64,000 nt of DNA from assembly GCA_028023455.1 (NCBI GenBank), contig JAQFVV010006255.1, positions 5,318,501-5,382,500 of the forward strand, given 5' to 3'. Shown one piece after another: positions 37,963-47,546 of this stretch. Position 1 is the stretch's first letter; each line of letters opens with the position of its first letter. Origin of the DNA: Epiperipatus broadwayi (lineage: Eukaryota; Onychophora; Udeonychophora; Euonychophora; Peripatidae). The translations under genes were made by a program, and so were the position numbers. Under the pieces are notes generated by a model. The model made no database searches. It saw nothing but the letters and a program-made list of their open reading frames with translations, and was not told where the DNA came from.

Positions 37963-38214
37963 TTTTTTTTTACATGTATGTGGTCATGTGTATTGGTTGT
38001 TTATAAGATAGAATGGATGACTGGAAGGAACTTGAATGTCTGGGTTTAAATTCCCCCTAATTAATTATATATATAATTTATATAAATCTAATGAAAAATA
38101 ATTATTTATAAAAAGGGAATAAAAAATAAAAATAAATATTTGTCTTTACTATTTAATCATACAATTAGAAGAATTATATTAATAATATGTCTATTGTTTT
38201 AGTTTATATATATA

Positions 38215-38412
38215 TTGAATGCTTTTACATTAACTTGTCCTGTCTGTGTTTCTGTTGTCTTTCAAAAGGAAATTTTATTCACAAACTATAAGAATCATTT
38301 ACAAAAAGAAGGACATTTACATATCAATCTCAAAGGAGACCAATCAACAAAATCAGAGGTTACGCTTGTATATATAAACAAAAAACAATTAATTTCATAT
38401 CAATTACATTAA
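38215..38412 (+). pseudogene. Short frame with C2H2-like finger, uncertain
   Basis: A 65-codon frame, opening with a TTG, contains LTCPVCVSVVFQKEILF and then NYKNHLQKEGHLHINLK. CPVC followed 18 residues later by H-x5-H resembles a loose C2H2 zinc finger, as found at the N-terminus of some non-LTR retrotransposon ORFs. The frame ends in a stop with only decayed sequence after it. It lies next to, but opposite in strand to, the LINE at 39095-41101. It may be chance. Confidence 0.25.
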
Positions 38413-39094
38413 GACATTAGTTATCACCAGAAATTGAAGATATATAACTTCCCATTCCAGAAATCATAGTAGTGGCCCATTTACATTAATCCGATCATGT
38501 ATATCACATATATGATGTCAATTCAAACTCATATAAGTTTGTTTAATTTATGAACATGTGGACAATGATTAAAAACATATTTGGCCATTTAGTCTATAGA
38601 GTTTTATCTTATCAAGTAAAGAGCATTTCCAATGTTTCTGTGTGAATTAATTTAACATTTTAAATATCGAGAGATTAATCATTATGAATCATATATGAAA
38701 ACCATACACTTTACTTATAGATCATGAGGTTAGCCAATCCAATATAGGGATTGCATTGATAAAAATTACTTAAAAGCAGGTTTTCATAGAATACGTAAGA
38801 CTGAAAATTACATGAAATATATTATAGATTCTTTACAGTAAACAAATCGGTTACCATTAAGCATTGTTAAAGCAGTCTTAATATATTTATTGGGTCTTTG
38901 ATTAAAACTGATCGGTTAATCAAATGAAAGCCTTTTCCTATTATTCATCAATTAGGTGGGTAACTTTATAATGACATTTTCTAGTTCTTGGATCTCTTCC
39001 ATATAAAGTTTATCTAGAATGTTTTAGGTAAATGGTTCATTAAATTTTCTCAGTATTTGTGGATTTACAACTTTATATTCTTTTATCATCGGTA

Positions 39095-39799
39095 CTATGT
39101 TTTAGGTTTATTAGGGACCAGGTCTGGTTGAACATCCAATTCTGAAAAAAATTTTTGGTCTAATTCTTTAATTTCTTTTAGTAAGTGTAAAGACATTTTC
39201 ATCATGTCATATTCTTCTCCACTTTCGAAGATAGTCTTATTTCTCAATGACCAAATGGAAAAATTTATAAATGTTGCCAATCTTATGACCCCGAAATGTC
39301 CACTCTTGAAGGCCTTAGTCAAATTTACACAAGCTGATTCTTTGTTTTTAATGAGAGATTTAAAAGTGTTTCTTATGCTATTCAAAATTTGACACTCCTC
39401 CAATATATGTGCCATTGTCTCATCACTATGCCTACATAGTGCGCATAATGGGTCCAGATTGTAATTCCTTTTACTATGTAGGAAGTCAGCGGTAGGTAAG
39501 GCCCCAAGGTTAACCTTGATTAAAAAATCAATAAACCTCAGTTCCAATTTTAGACATTTGGTCAACCTGGAGAACCTCGATATTCCAATCGAAAGAATAT
39601 TGTCAATTTTAGTTTCTTCCAGATTCATAAGATTATATGTGTTCCAGTAGTTTAGTTTGTTATGAAACATTGTTCCTGGCTTCTTTATTTTTAGATGGTT
39701 AAATACTATAGAGATTTGCTTTTGAATCCAAAGCCTTCCACTTTTGGGAGATGGTCTATTGGTAGGAGTTATTTCTTCTGGGAATATTGGCCCTTCCAT
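39095..39799 (-). CDS. Non-LTR retrotransposon, C-terminal part after RT (zf-RVT)
   Basis: A 234-codon frame directly downstream of the reverse transcriptase frame on the same strand; the two are separated by about 45 bp and a frame change. Residues around 117-134 read CALCRHSDETMAHILEEC, a C-x2-C-x7-H-x4-C reverse-transcriptase-associated zinc-binding motif (zf-RVT). This domain follows the RT in many LINE ORF2 proteins. Upstream lies a helical basic segment (RFSRLTKCLKLELRFIDF) and a 'kvnlgaLptadfLhskr' stretch that typically precedes the finger. The frame ends KPKT with TAG near 39095. The intact reading suggests recent insertion. It is presumably part of one ORF2 broken by a frameshift. 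Confidence 0.75.
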   Translation of the reverse strand: MEGPIFPEEITPTNRPSPKSGRLWIQKQISIVFNHLKIKKPGTMFHNKLNYWNTYNLMNLEETKIDNILSIGISRFSRLTKCLKLELRFIDFLIKVNLGALPTADFLHSKRNYNLDPLCALCRHSDETMAHILEECQILNSIRNTFKSLIKNKESACVNLTKAFKSGHFGVIRLATFINFSIWSLRNKTIFESGEEYDMMKMSLHLLKEIKELDQKFFSELDVQPDLVPNKPKT

Positions 39800-39844
39800 A
39801 TCTGGGTTTTTTATAAATAATCTGGTAAGTACATTATGAAAACA

Positions 39845-41101
39845 CTATATCAATAAGATTTTGACTGAGTGTAGTCTTATGCCGTTCATCTGAGCAAGCT
39901 CCTCCCATGAAGTAAGAAAAACCACCACATCATCCATATAGGAGACATGATAGACCCTCTCTCTTAGCAAAGGTATGGATATCCCATTAAGAGATGTCTC
40001 GGTGCTTAGCAGGAGAGGATTCATATAGGCAGTGAAAAGGAGTGCACTCAGAGGAGAGCCCTGAGGAATAGAAACAGCAGGCTTAAATCCTGGGGATACC
40101 CTCCCATCCAGAGACAAAAGCATCTCCCTATTATACAGGAGGTTGTAGGCAGCTTGTATTTTGAGTCCCTCCAGGATCTTCATAAGTGCATCAACTCGAT
40201 CGCAATCAAAAGCAGCAGCAAAATCGAGCTGAACTGCAATTGGCTGCGAGATCTTCATGCAAATGTGGTCTATCAAAAGACAAAATCGACCCACAGCATC
40301 AGCCGTCGAGCTCCCCTTTTTGGCAAACTGGCAATTAGACAGCTGATCAATTATAATATCCTGTATGTCGTTTTTAATTGGGGCCTCAACTGTCTTTACC
40401 AGTAGAGAGATGATTGATATTGGCCTGAGATTCCCCAGGTTCCGAGGGTCTTCTAGTTTCTTAACCAGAGGAACCATGACAATTGGGTTGATCCCTAGAA
40501 GTTCCTGGCAGCCGTCAGCCAAAAGATCTGCCATCCTTTTAATGATTGTTGCTGAGAAAGCACTTAAATGAAGCAGGAGGAATTTTGGGATTCCATGCAA
40601 GCCAGGATGTGTTTTGTCTGGCATCATCTTTAATTTATTAATAATTCTTTTTTCTGTGATTTTGGGGCTTGAATTTTTAATTAAATTAAATTCTCTTCTT
40701 TCAGTCATGATTCCACCTGGCTTAAACTTTTCAACATAATGGTCACATATCCTGGTCAACATGGAAGACCCTCCATATAGGTTGCCATCTATTTCAATCA
40801 CTCTGGGTGCCTTGGCCTTTCTGCCAGCTCCAAGGGCCCACCTAAGATAGCCCCTGGTCCAGCAGTGCTGATGATATATAAATTGTCGCAATCTCTTTAT
40901 AGAAAGATATTCAGCAACTTCCTCCTGCGTACTTTTGTATTTCAGTTTCAAGTCTATGATAGATTCAACATTCTGTGCCTCACTGGGCAAGTTCATTAGT
41001 TTTGTCGCAATCTTATCTAATTCGGATAATAACCGAATAGGGCCCTGGGCTTTTGAGGTGCATTTAGTAATCAATTTACTAAGAATTTCAGTAAATTGCA
41101 T
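39845..41101 (-). CDS. Non-LTR retrotransposon reverse transcriptase (LINE ORF2, 5'-truncated)
   Basis: A 418-codon frame with all key RT motifs in order: PLVKKLEDPRNLGNLRPISI (about residues 210-230, motif 1), QFAKKGSSTADAVGRF (motif 2), VQLDFAAAFDCDRVDALM (motif A, catalytic Asp), SIPQGSPLSALLF (motif B) and VSYMDDVVVF (motif C, catalytic YMDD). It copies element RNA into DNA at the target. The N-terminal ~200 residues do not show an AP endonuclease; little element sequence remains 5' of 41101, so the copy is 5'-truncated, as LINEs often are. It runs antisense to the host gene. The less A/T-rich composition and long frame mark it as one of the youngest insertions here. Its clade is undetermined. 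The frame shifts after motif C, so it is probably inactive. Confidence 0.9.
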   Translation of the reverse strand: MQFTEILSKLITKCTSKAQGPIRLLSELDKIATKLMNLPSEAQNVESIIDLKLKYKSTQEEVAEYLSIKRLRQFIYHQHCWTRGYLRWALGAGRKAKAPRVIEIDGNLYGGSSMLTRICDHYVEKFKPGGIMTERREFNLIKNSSPKITEKRIINKLKMMPDKTHPGLHGIPKFLLLHLSAFSATIIKRMADLLADGCQELLGINPIVMVPLVKKLEDPRNLGNLRPISIISLLVKTVEAPIKNDIQDIIIDQLSNCQFAKKGSSTADAVGRFCLLIDHICMKISQPIAVQLDFAAAFDCDRVDALMKILEGLKIQAAYNLLYNREMLLSLDGRVSPGFKPAVSIPQGSPLSALLFTAYMNPLLLSTETSLNGISIPLLRERVYHVSYMDDVVVFLTSWEELAQMNGIRLHSVKILLI

Positions 41102-41197
41102 CCATGCATGATGAAAAAAAATTGTTTCTATTTAAAACTCTAATTCATATCCTCATATTTAAACCCAAGAAAACTTTTTAACAATTGAGGCAATCAA

Positions 41198-41355
41198 AAT
41201 ATTACATTTGTGGGATAAAATTTTTGTTAATATTAATTTAACTCATAGTTAATTAATTAAATTAATTAAAATAAAATATATCTGATGGAAACATTACATT
41301 TGTAGAATAAAATTTTATTAACATTGATTTAACTCATATTTAATTAAACAGCCAA
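41198..41355. repeat. Direct duplication, about 90 bp apart
   Basis: ATTACATTTGTGGGATAAAA at about 41200 and ATTACATTTGTAGAATAAAA at about 41294, each followed by a similar 'gttaatattaatttaactcata(g/t)ttaatta' segment. The duplication lies just 5' of the truncated LINE. Confidence 0.6.
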
Positions 41356-41533
41356 TACCTTAAATATTTTTGATATTTAAATTTAGAATTTATTTGTTAG
41401 AAGGTATATTTTTTATTTTCATATCTTATTATTAATTTTTGCAGATTTTTTTGTAGTTTTAAATTATTGTTTTAAAACAATATGTAAATATAACTAAAAA
41501 ATAAAAAAATAATATATATTTTTTTTTAAAAAA

Positions 41534-41740
41534 ATAATTATTTTATATAAACAGCCCACTAAAAAGTAGAAAAATAACAAAGTAATCTGACTAAAAAACA
41601 TGTGATATTTTATAAACGCATTTGAGGCCATAAAAATCAGAAAGACCTCAAATGTTTTTATGAAATGGCACATGTTTTTTAGTCAGAATAGTTTTTAGTT
41701 GGCTGTTTACATAAAAGCATTATTTTAAAATTTTTTTTTT
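41534..41740. mobile_element. Small fold-back MITE
   Basis: Left arm ...TATATAAACAGCCCACTAAA and CTGACTAAAAAACATGTG, mirrored by CACATGTTTTTTAGTCAG and TTTAGTTGGCTGTTTACATA. Arms of about 90 bp surround a short loop near 41637 (between GAGG and CCTC). No coding capacity. Terminal limits and target duplication are obscured by A/T runs. Confidence 0.7.
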
Positions 41741-41789
41741 TTTACATAATTGTGAAATTAGCATTTACCACTATGGATTGATTATAATA

Positions 41790-42100
41790 GTGAAAGGCTT
41801 CATGATGTAGAGATAATGCATCTGTCTTTCAATGCATATAAGAAGCCTAGTCAAAATTTTTGCTAGAGGCTTGGGATTTTTCTGTTATATAGCTGATCCT
41901 GTTATTCATTAAACATTAGTTGAAAAATTGGTACTTAACTAGAAAGCAAAAGTGAGATTGAAAATCATTCATGCCTTCACTATCAGCAATTGATGTTGTC
42001 TGATGAACATTGCCTTTTCTTTTATTGTTTCCTATAAAATACCTTTAAAGAGTCTTTGCCCTGCAGTTATTAAAAAGGCTATTTTGTCCTTTTTTTATAT
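41790..42100 (+). mobile_element. tRNA-derived SINE
   Basis: The head GGCTTCATGATGTAGAGATA followed by ATGCATCTGTCTTTCAATGC and later AAGCCTAGTCAAAATTTT follows a tRNA layout: decayed A box (TGATGTAGAGATAATGC), anticodon-arm-like stretch, decayed B box. The tail includes GTCTTTGCCCTGCAG and AGGCTATTTTG, which recurs near 31925-31965. Two copies sharing a tail support a SINE family. It is too mutated to be a tRNA gene. Confidence 0.5.
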
Positions 42101-43896
42101 TGATTATATTGTTTTTCTATTCTATGAAAGATGGATAAATTAAACTTAACTTCAAATGTTAAGAAATTTAGCTTTTTTTGTATTAAAATATAAAAAATGA
42201 TATGTATATATTTTATGTAATTATTCATGTATTGTTTGAGTTGGGTATATATTAATTTATTAAAATAATTAATGGGAAGAAACCTAAAATATGATATCAG
42301 TTATAAGTACATTCTCTGAAAAATTAAACATACGTTAATATAGCAATCTGCACATTAAATAAGAACCAAGCATTAACTTTCAAATTAAAGAATTCATTAA
42401 AGAGAAACTGGTAATATTTTTAAATACAAAAAATTATGAAATTGAGCATCTAAGTATGGAGTTAATTTGAAATCTCTTTTATAACAGAAAAATTGTAAAT
42501 AAGTAATTATTTTGTCATTGTAGACCATTTATGTAGTCCTGAAAGAAGCTCAAACTGCAAGATGTATTCTTCTAGAAGTTAGATCTCGGGAATGGTTTAA
42601 TTTAATTATTTTAAAATTTAGTTATGTATTATTGCCAGTAATAAACACAAGCATGTTGAATGAATATTTAGCCTATTATTCATTGTCACAAAAATGTATT
42701 AATTTTTCATTTTCAGAATCGTTGAATATGGACAGAGTCAGCCATAGAAGGGTGCTGCAGATGCATAGATCCTAGCACTATATTATAAATGGGACGTTAT
42801 AGTAGCATAGCTAGGATTTTGATGTCTTTCCACAAAATTTTCTGGGATCTCTTCAAAAACAAGTTAAAAAATAGATGAAAATAATAAAATTGAATTTAAA
42901 CAAAAAACACTTTTGCTTAGTTGAAGTCATGAGGTAGTGAAATGGATGCTTTAAGCAATGAACTTCTGGTTAGGCACTAAAAGAAGATAATATTTGAAAT
43001 AATTTTTTTAAAAATTAATAGCAGAAAAATATTTTTTAAAAAAGTTTGGGAACATTTGCAATAGACATAGTAGTCCCTCCATATTCTTACACACTTTTTT
43101 AAAATTAAAACAAGCAAAAATCATGTGATGTTTTTTTAAATAACAAAATTGTTCATTCCTTATAACAAATATTTTCATTTAGTCATAAAGTTTTGTTTTA
43201 ATACAATATAACTAAAAGAAACAATAACAATTTTACTGAAAAGTCAAAGTAAATGAAATACCCCCCCCCCCCCAATGACTTTTTCTTCCATTTCAAAAAG
43301 TTTTGTATTTGATAATTCACTGAATTAACTGCCTGTGATTTTTCTCGGTTTTGTTTTTTATAAAAGGTTATTCTTACTACTGTTCTAAATTGTGAAATTT
43401 TTTTATTATCAAGTAGTAGAGAGGACATATCCCTCTGTCGCCTTTGGCACCCAACTCCTGAGGCTTCTTTCACGCTTCACTCTCAGCATAGCTTATGGGC
43501 AAATGTCTATTTCTAATACTCTTTTCTATACAATATATGTAGGGAATTTTTGCAATTCCAATAGTATTATATTAAAGTTGGATAAAATTAGAAAAGAATG
43601 ATAACAAACACGTATATGTAGGATTTAAAATTCCATGACATAAAATCGTCATTTACAATTTTTTGCAAAACTTCCTAGGGCAGACAGATATTTTTAAATT
43701 CTATTTCTAAAATCAAATTATTTATTGCCAAAGAAAAGAAAGATTGAAAGAATACCTACAATAAGGAGTCTATTATCATTGTTTTCAAATTATTTTTTTC
43801 CTAAGACAAATAAGAAATGCTGAAAGATTCAATTTCAAACACAATCTAACTTATTACATAAAATCATTACTTTCATTACCTGCATAAACTCTAGAA
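42101..43896. other. AT-rich intron sequence
   Basis: No transposon or exon was recognised. There is a run of 13 C at 43261-43273. The frames at 43198-43473 and 43392-43601 overlap on opposite strands and show no domain. Confidence 0.5.
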
Positions 43897-44662
43897 CAAG
43901 GGTGGAAAATCTTTTTTCTGCCAAGGGCCATTTGGTTATTTATAATCTCAAAATTATCAACTTAAAAGTTAGCCTACTATATTTCAGGGGTGTCCAATAA
44001 GTCGATCATGATCTACCGGTCAATCGCAAAGCCATTTTTGATCGATCGCGAGGCGAATTTGACAAGAGCTGTGGAGTAACGAGTGAAACAAATTAAGTCA
44101 AGATTTTCGAGTTTTTTTTATTATTTTTGTTTCTGTTCTAATTTTTTTTTCAATTCTAGATAGGTGAAATCCACTAAGTCCTATCATTATTGAAAATAAT
44201 ATTTTAAATCTTGATTTAATGTAGCTAATTTGAATTAATAAATATTTCTAATAATTCCCCCGGACATGAGTTTTTTGGCCCGTTAAATAATTGTTATTTT
44301 TTACTAGGTAGATATATAAAAATGATATATATTTCACACCTCCCTCCACTTAGACTACGCCTATGACAAGTCGATCGTAAAATATTTTTAAAATAAAAAG
44401 TAGATCTTATGAACACAAAAATTGGTCACCTCTGCTATATTTGATCAAAAATTCATAAAATAAAGAACTATTGCAAAAAAAAAAAAAAGAGAGAGAGAAA
44501 GATGTAGTTGAGAAAATAAGTACTATTTTATTTTACATAACTGCACTACTTGTGTTTTGAATAGAAGTTTTACACAGGTACATTTTATATACGTTTGTGA
44601 AAATATCTGGGGTCGGATTGAGGGCCGGACTTGGTCTAGGGTTTGGAGATTCCCAACTCCTG
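43897..44662. mobile_element. Non-autonomous hAT element, outer
   Basis: The left end CAAGGGTGGAAAATC plus 'gccaagggccatttgg' and the right end TTGGGAATCTCC...CAGGAG (read inward on minus, with 'gggccgga' nearby) are the degenerate terminal repeats of the 'CAGGGGTGGGCAA' hAT type. Flanking 8-bp sequences CTCTAGAA and CTTTAGAG agree at 6 of 8 positions and fit the hAT target pattern. It has no open frame. A second hAT (43985-44434) is inserted inside it. Confidence 0.75.
43985..44434. mobile_element. Non-autonomous hAT element, inner, with perfect 8-bp target duplication
   Basis: 450 bp. The left end is CAGGGGTGTCCAATAAG; the right end read inward on the minus strand is CAGAGGTGACCAATTTT. It is bounded by perfect duplications CTATATTT at 43977-43984 and 44435-44442. 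Internal 'gtcgatc' and 'gatcgatcgcgag' repeats are characteristic of this hAT group. No transposase. The intact duplication shows it is younger than the element it sits in. Confidence 0.9.
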
Positions 44663-45189
44663 CTTTAGAGGAACATTTTATTTAAAGAAACTAAAAATTA
44701 TAAAATTACTACAAAATTAAGTTCTATTATTTGCACATTAAGTAAGTCAGCATTAACTATTTTATGAAGTCTAACGTTATTCTTTTTTCTTTAACAAGTT
44801 TATTATTAAATATTAATAATTATTAATACTTTTTCAGAATACTGTCACAGAGGTGTTGCTGTGAGATTTTTAATAACAGTTTGTTCTTTTTTTTAATGGT
44901 GGCCAGATAGGAGACATTTACATTTGAGTTTTTTTTTTTTTTTTAGCAAACTGCATCATTTGAAAGTTCTATTTCAATTTCACTTATCATTGGTTAGATA
45001 TAGAATGAATTTAGAAGTAAATAATTTTTTAATCTTGAATTATATATATATTATATTTTAAATGATAATTTAAATCAGTAATTGTTCACAGGAATCTGTA
45101 AGCTGATTTTTTAATTAATTTAATAATATATAAATTAAAAATAAAAATAATTAAATAGTTATGGATCATTTTTTGAATATAAAACTGAT
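44663..45189. other. AT-rich spacer
   Basis: No feature was recognised between the hAT pair and the 3' end of the RTE-like LINE. Confidence 0.45.
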
Positions 45190-46985
45190 GATTATTATCA
45201 TTTTCAATCATTCTAGATCCAGAACATGATAGGTCTCTGCAAATTTAATTAAATTATTCTAATTCATAATCTTTCTTCTCCCACACCACATTAGCAAATT
45301 TTCTTATTTCATCCATTTGTTTTACATGAGATTTCTTTTATGATTTTTACATTAGTTTAGGTTCTAATTTGAGACTTCATCTGCTTATCTATTATCTTCT
45401 AGCAATGTGTCAGCCTAGTTATATTTCATTCTCATTTTTTCAGTGATATTTGTTCATTTTTGATCTCTTGTTACTCTCAATATATATTTCTCCATACTTT
45501 ATTATATGATTTGAAGTATGTGTGTATAGCTCTTCTGTTAAGCATCCATCTCATAATTATAAATAAGGACTGGTAAAACACTTTTAAGATGCATAGATAT
45601 ATTTTCTTTTAATATTAAATTATTTCAACCAAAAACACTCCACCTAAATTTAATTCTATAGTTAATTTCATCCATTATGTTTGCATTTGTATTAATAATC
45701 TCGCCAAGATATTTGTAATTATTAACTATTTCTAGTTCATGATATTCAGTCTTTATTTTTTTCTTTAGAGGAATCCATTGAATGTTATTTTAGCCTTTTT
45801 AGGATTTATCTGTAGTCACACTTATCTGACTTTCATCGTATAATTCTTGCAATATTTCCTGTAGTTCCAAAGAAGCATTATTTACATAACAACCCTGTTA
45901 TCTGCACAATCTAGATGACTTAAATAATCTCTATATTTTTATTTTGTTTAGATTTCCATTTTGATCCACAAAATAATTCTTATAAAACTACTATGAAAAG
46001 TTTTGAAGATACTGAATTTCTCTGTCATATATTGTTAGCAGTGTTAATCTTAGCATCATTGCATAAACTAATCATTGTTGTTATATTTTGACAAATATTC
46101 TTCAGAATATGACAATATGCTAAATGTATATTTTCATGGTCCAAAGCTTCAGTTACTGCTGAAATATCTTTTCAAAATTTCATTTCTATAGTATAATGAC
46201 AATTCATACTCATTGTTCCTTTCAGTATAGGATGTGATCCATTATGATAAAACCACTTTTAAATCCAGCTTTTTCTTTTGGTTGATTTGAATCTAAAGTT
46301 TGCTGTAGACAAGTTGTAATTGTCTTGATAAAGATTTGATATGGAATTGATAGAAGACTTATAAGTCTATAAATTTTATTATTTTCCTTATCATCTTTTT
46401 AAAATATCTATATCAATCAGTTGTCAGATCTTTTTATCTAGACAGTCAGTATGTAGTTTTGCCAACAATTTTTCTATTTTTTCATTTGCTATTTTTAAGT
46501 TATCAATAATAATCCCATCATTTTTGAACGTTTTCCCTTCTTTATAGATTTAATTGCACTGCATGATTTGATGCAATAGCAGAGTAGCAGACTCTGGAAC
46601 TTAAGCTCTTTAGATTATTTTGACTTCTGTTATTCAATTTTTTACATATAAATTTAATTGTATAAAATACTTCATGATTTGGATGCAATTGTAGGGGTTA
46701 CTTTGTAAAACTCTCTCACACATTTCATGATATCATCTCTCAGTTTAGTAATAGTTCCATCTTTTTTTTTCTATTGCTGAAACAACTCTCCTTCCCATAA
46801 CAGGATGTTGTTTTATATTTTTGAAATTTATTTTCTTTTAAAGCTTTTTTTTTGACAAATCACTGTTATATTCTTTTATATCATTATTACCTCTTTTTCA
46901 TAGCATTTTAGAGTTCCTGATTTTCCATTTTTTTAATGGGTTATTTTAAAATATTTTCATATTTCTTTTTTTAATAAATATCTTG
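45190..46985 (-). pseudogene. Non-LTR retrotransposon relic, RTE-like reverse transcriptase
   Basis: Minus strand with many stops. Near 46320-46255 the reading CLQQTLDSNQPKEKAGFKSG followed by MDHI matches the conserved 'RLQ.TLDenQP.EQAGFR.GySTiDHI' block of RTE/craniofacial-protein-2-like LINEs. Just before it, KFISLLSIPYQIFIKTI corresponds to 'yRPISLL...YKifTKi'. Near 45840 ELYDESQ and near 45715 EIVNNYKYLGEIINTNANMM match the post-catalytic thumb ('IE.V..YkYLG..I'). Then EINYRIKFRWSVFG and LKSVLPVLIYNYEMDA follow ('RI..GW.AFg', 'K...vlPVLtYG.E.W'), and MEKYILRVTRDQK. The catalytic YADD segment is too decayed to place. This is an old, dead copy, antisense to the host gene. Confidence 0.8.
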
Positions 46986-47078
46986 TTTCAGGTAAAAATT
47001 TTCATATGGCCCCAAAAATTTATACTAACATTACTTTAAATAAGCAAATAGTTTATACTTTGTGGCTAATTATGAATC

Positions 47079-47493
47079 AAAATATATAAAATGCGCTAAC
47101 ACGCACAAGCACACAAAGTTAAAAACAAATAAAGAAAATATATATTATTTTAATATCTATTCATTAAATGGCTAAGCGCTTTCAAGGTTCAAGCCCTCAT
47201 AATCATAGCCATATTACAAAATATAATAAATTGACTCAGAGTGATCGACACCATCAATAGAAAAGACTCTTGCTACAAAATATCCAAGAAATGGAATGCA
47301 TAATCATTTCATTTGCATAAATTTGCATCACTCCGAGACAATTTATTATATTTTGTAATATGGCTATGATTATGAGGGCTTGAACCTTGAAAGCACTTAG
47401 CCATTTAATGAATAGATATTAAAATAATATATATTTTCTTTATTTGTTTTTAGCTTTGTGTGCTTGTGCGTGTTAGCACATTTTATATATTTT
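47079..47493. mobile_element. PLE-related fold-back element
   Basis: Arms of about 180 bp around a centre near 47286: AATATATAAAATGCGCTAAC...GCACAAGCACACAAAG on the left is mirrored by CTTTGTGTGCTTGTGCGTGT...TTATATATTT on the right. Each arm carries a segment ending GGCTAAGCGCTTTCAAGG and CATAATCATAGCC (left), the reverse complement of GGCTATGATTATGA...GAAAG.. on the right. The same motif occurs in the PLE at 62.2-62.9 kb, linking this element to PLEs. No coding sequence. Confidence 0.7.
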
Positions 47494-47546
47494 GAATATT
47501 ACTTTAAGTATAATAACAGTCAAAAGCAATTTGATATTTATGAATT

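Larger units (their letters stand above)
37556..38050. mobile_element. Palindromic element with hammerhead in each arm (copy 2, best)
   Basis: About 490 bp. The outer left segment (TCATCCATTCTATCTTATA near 37583) is mirrored by TATAAGATAGAATGGATGA near 38001. Inner segments TTCTTCAGCCATTCATATCA and TGATATGGATGGCTGAAGA face each other around a centre near 37775. The right arm contains an intact hammerhead at 37893-37962. The left arm contains its decayed mirror image at 37630-37655, where the core reads ATGATGA and AAAA. No open frame. The same arms occur at 22980-23180 and 58380-58760. Confidence 0.75.

Noticed and set aside
40154-40571. Plus-strand frames of 83 and 68 codons
   Set aside because: Antisense shadows of the well-supported LINE reverse transcriptase on the minus strand.
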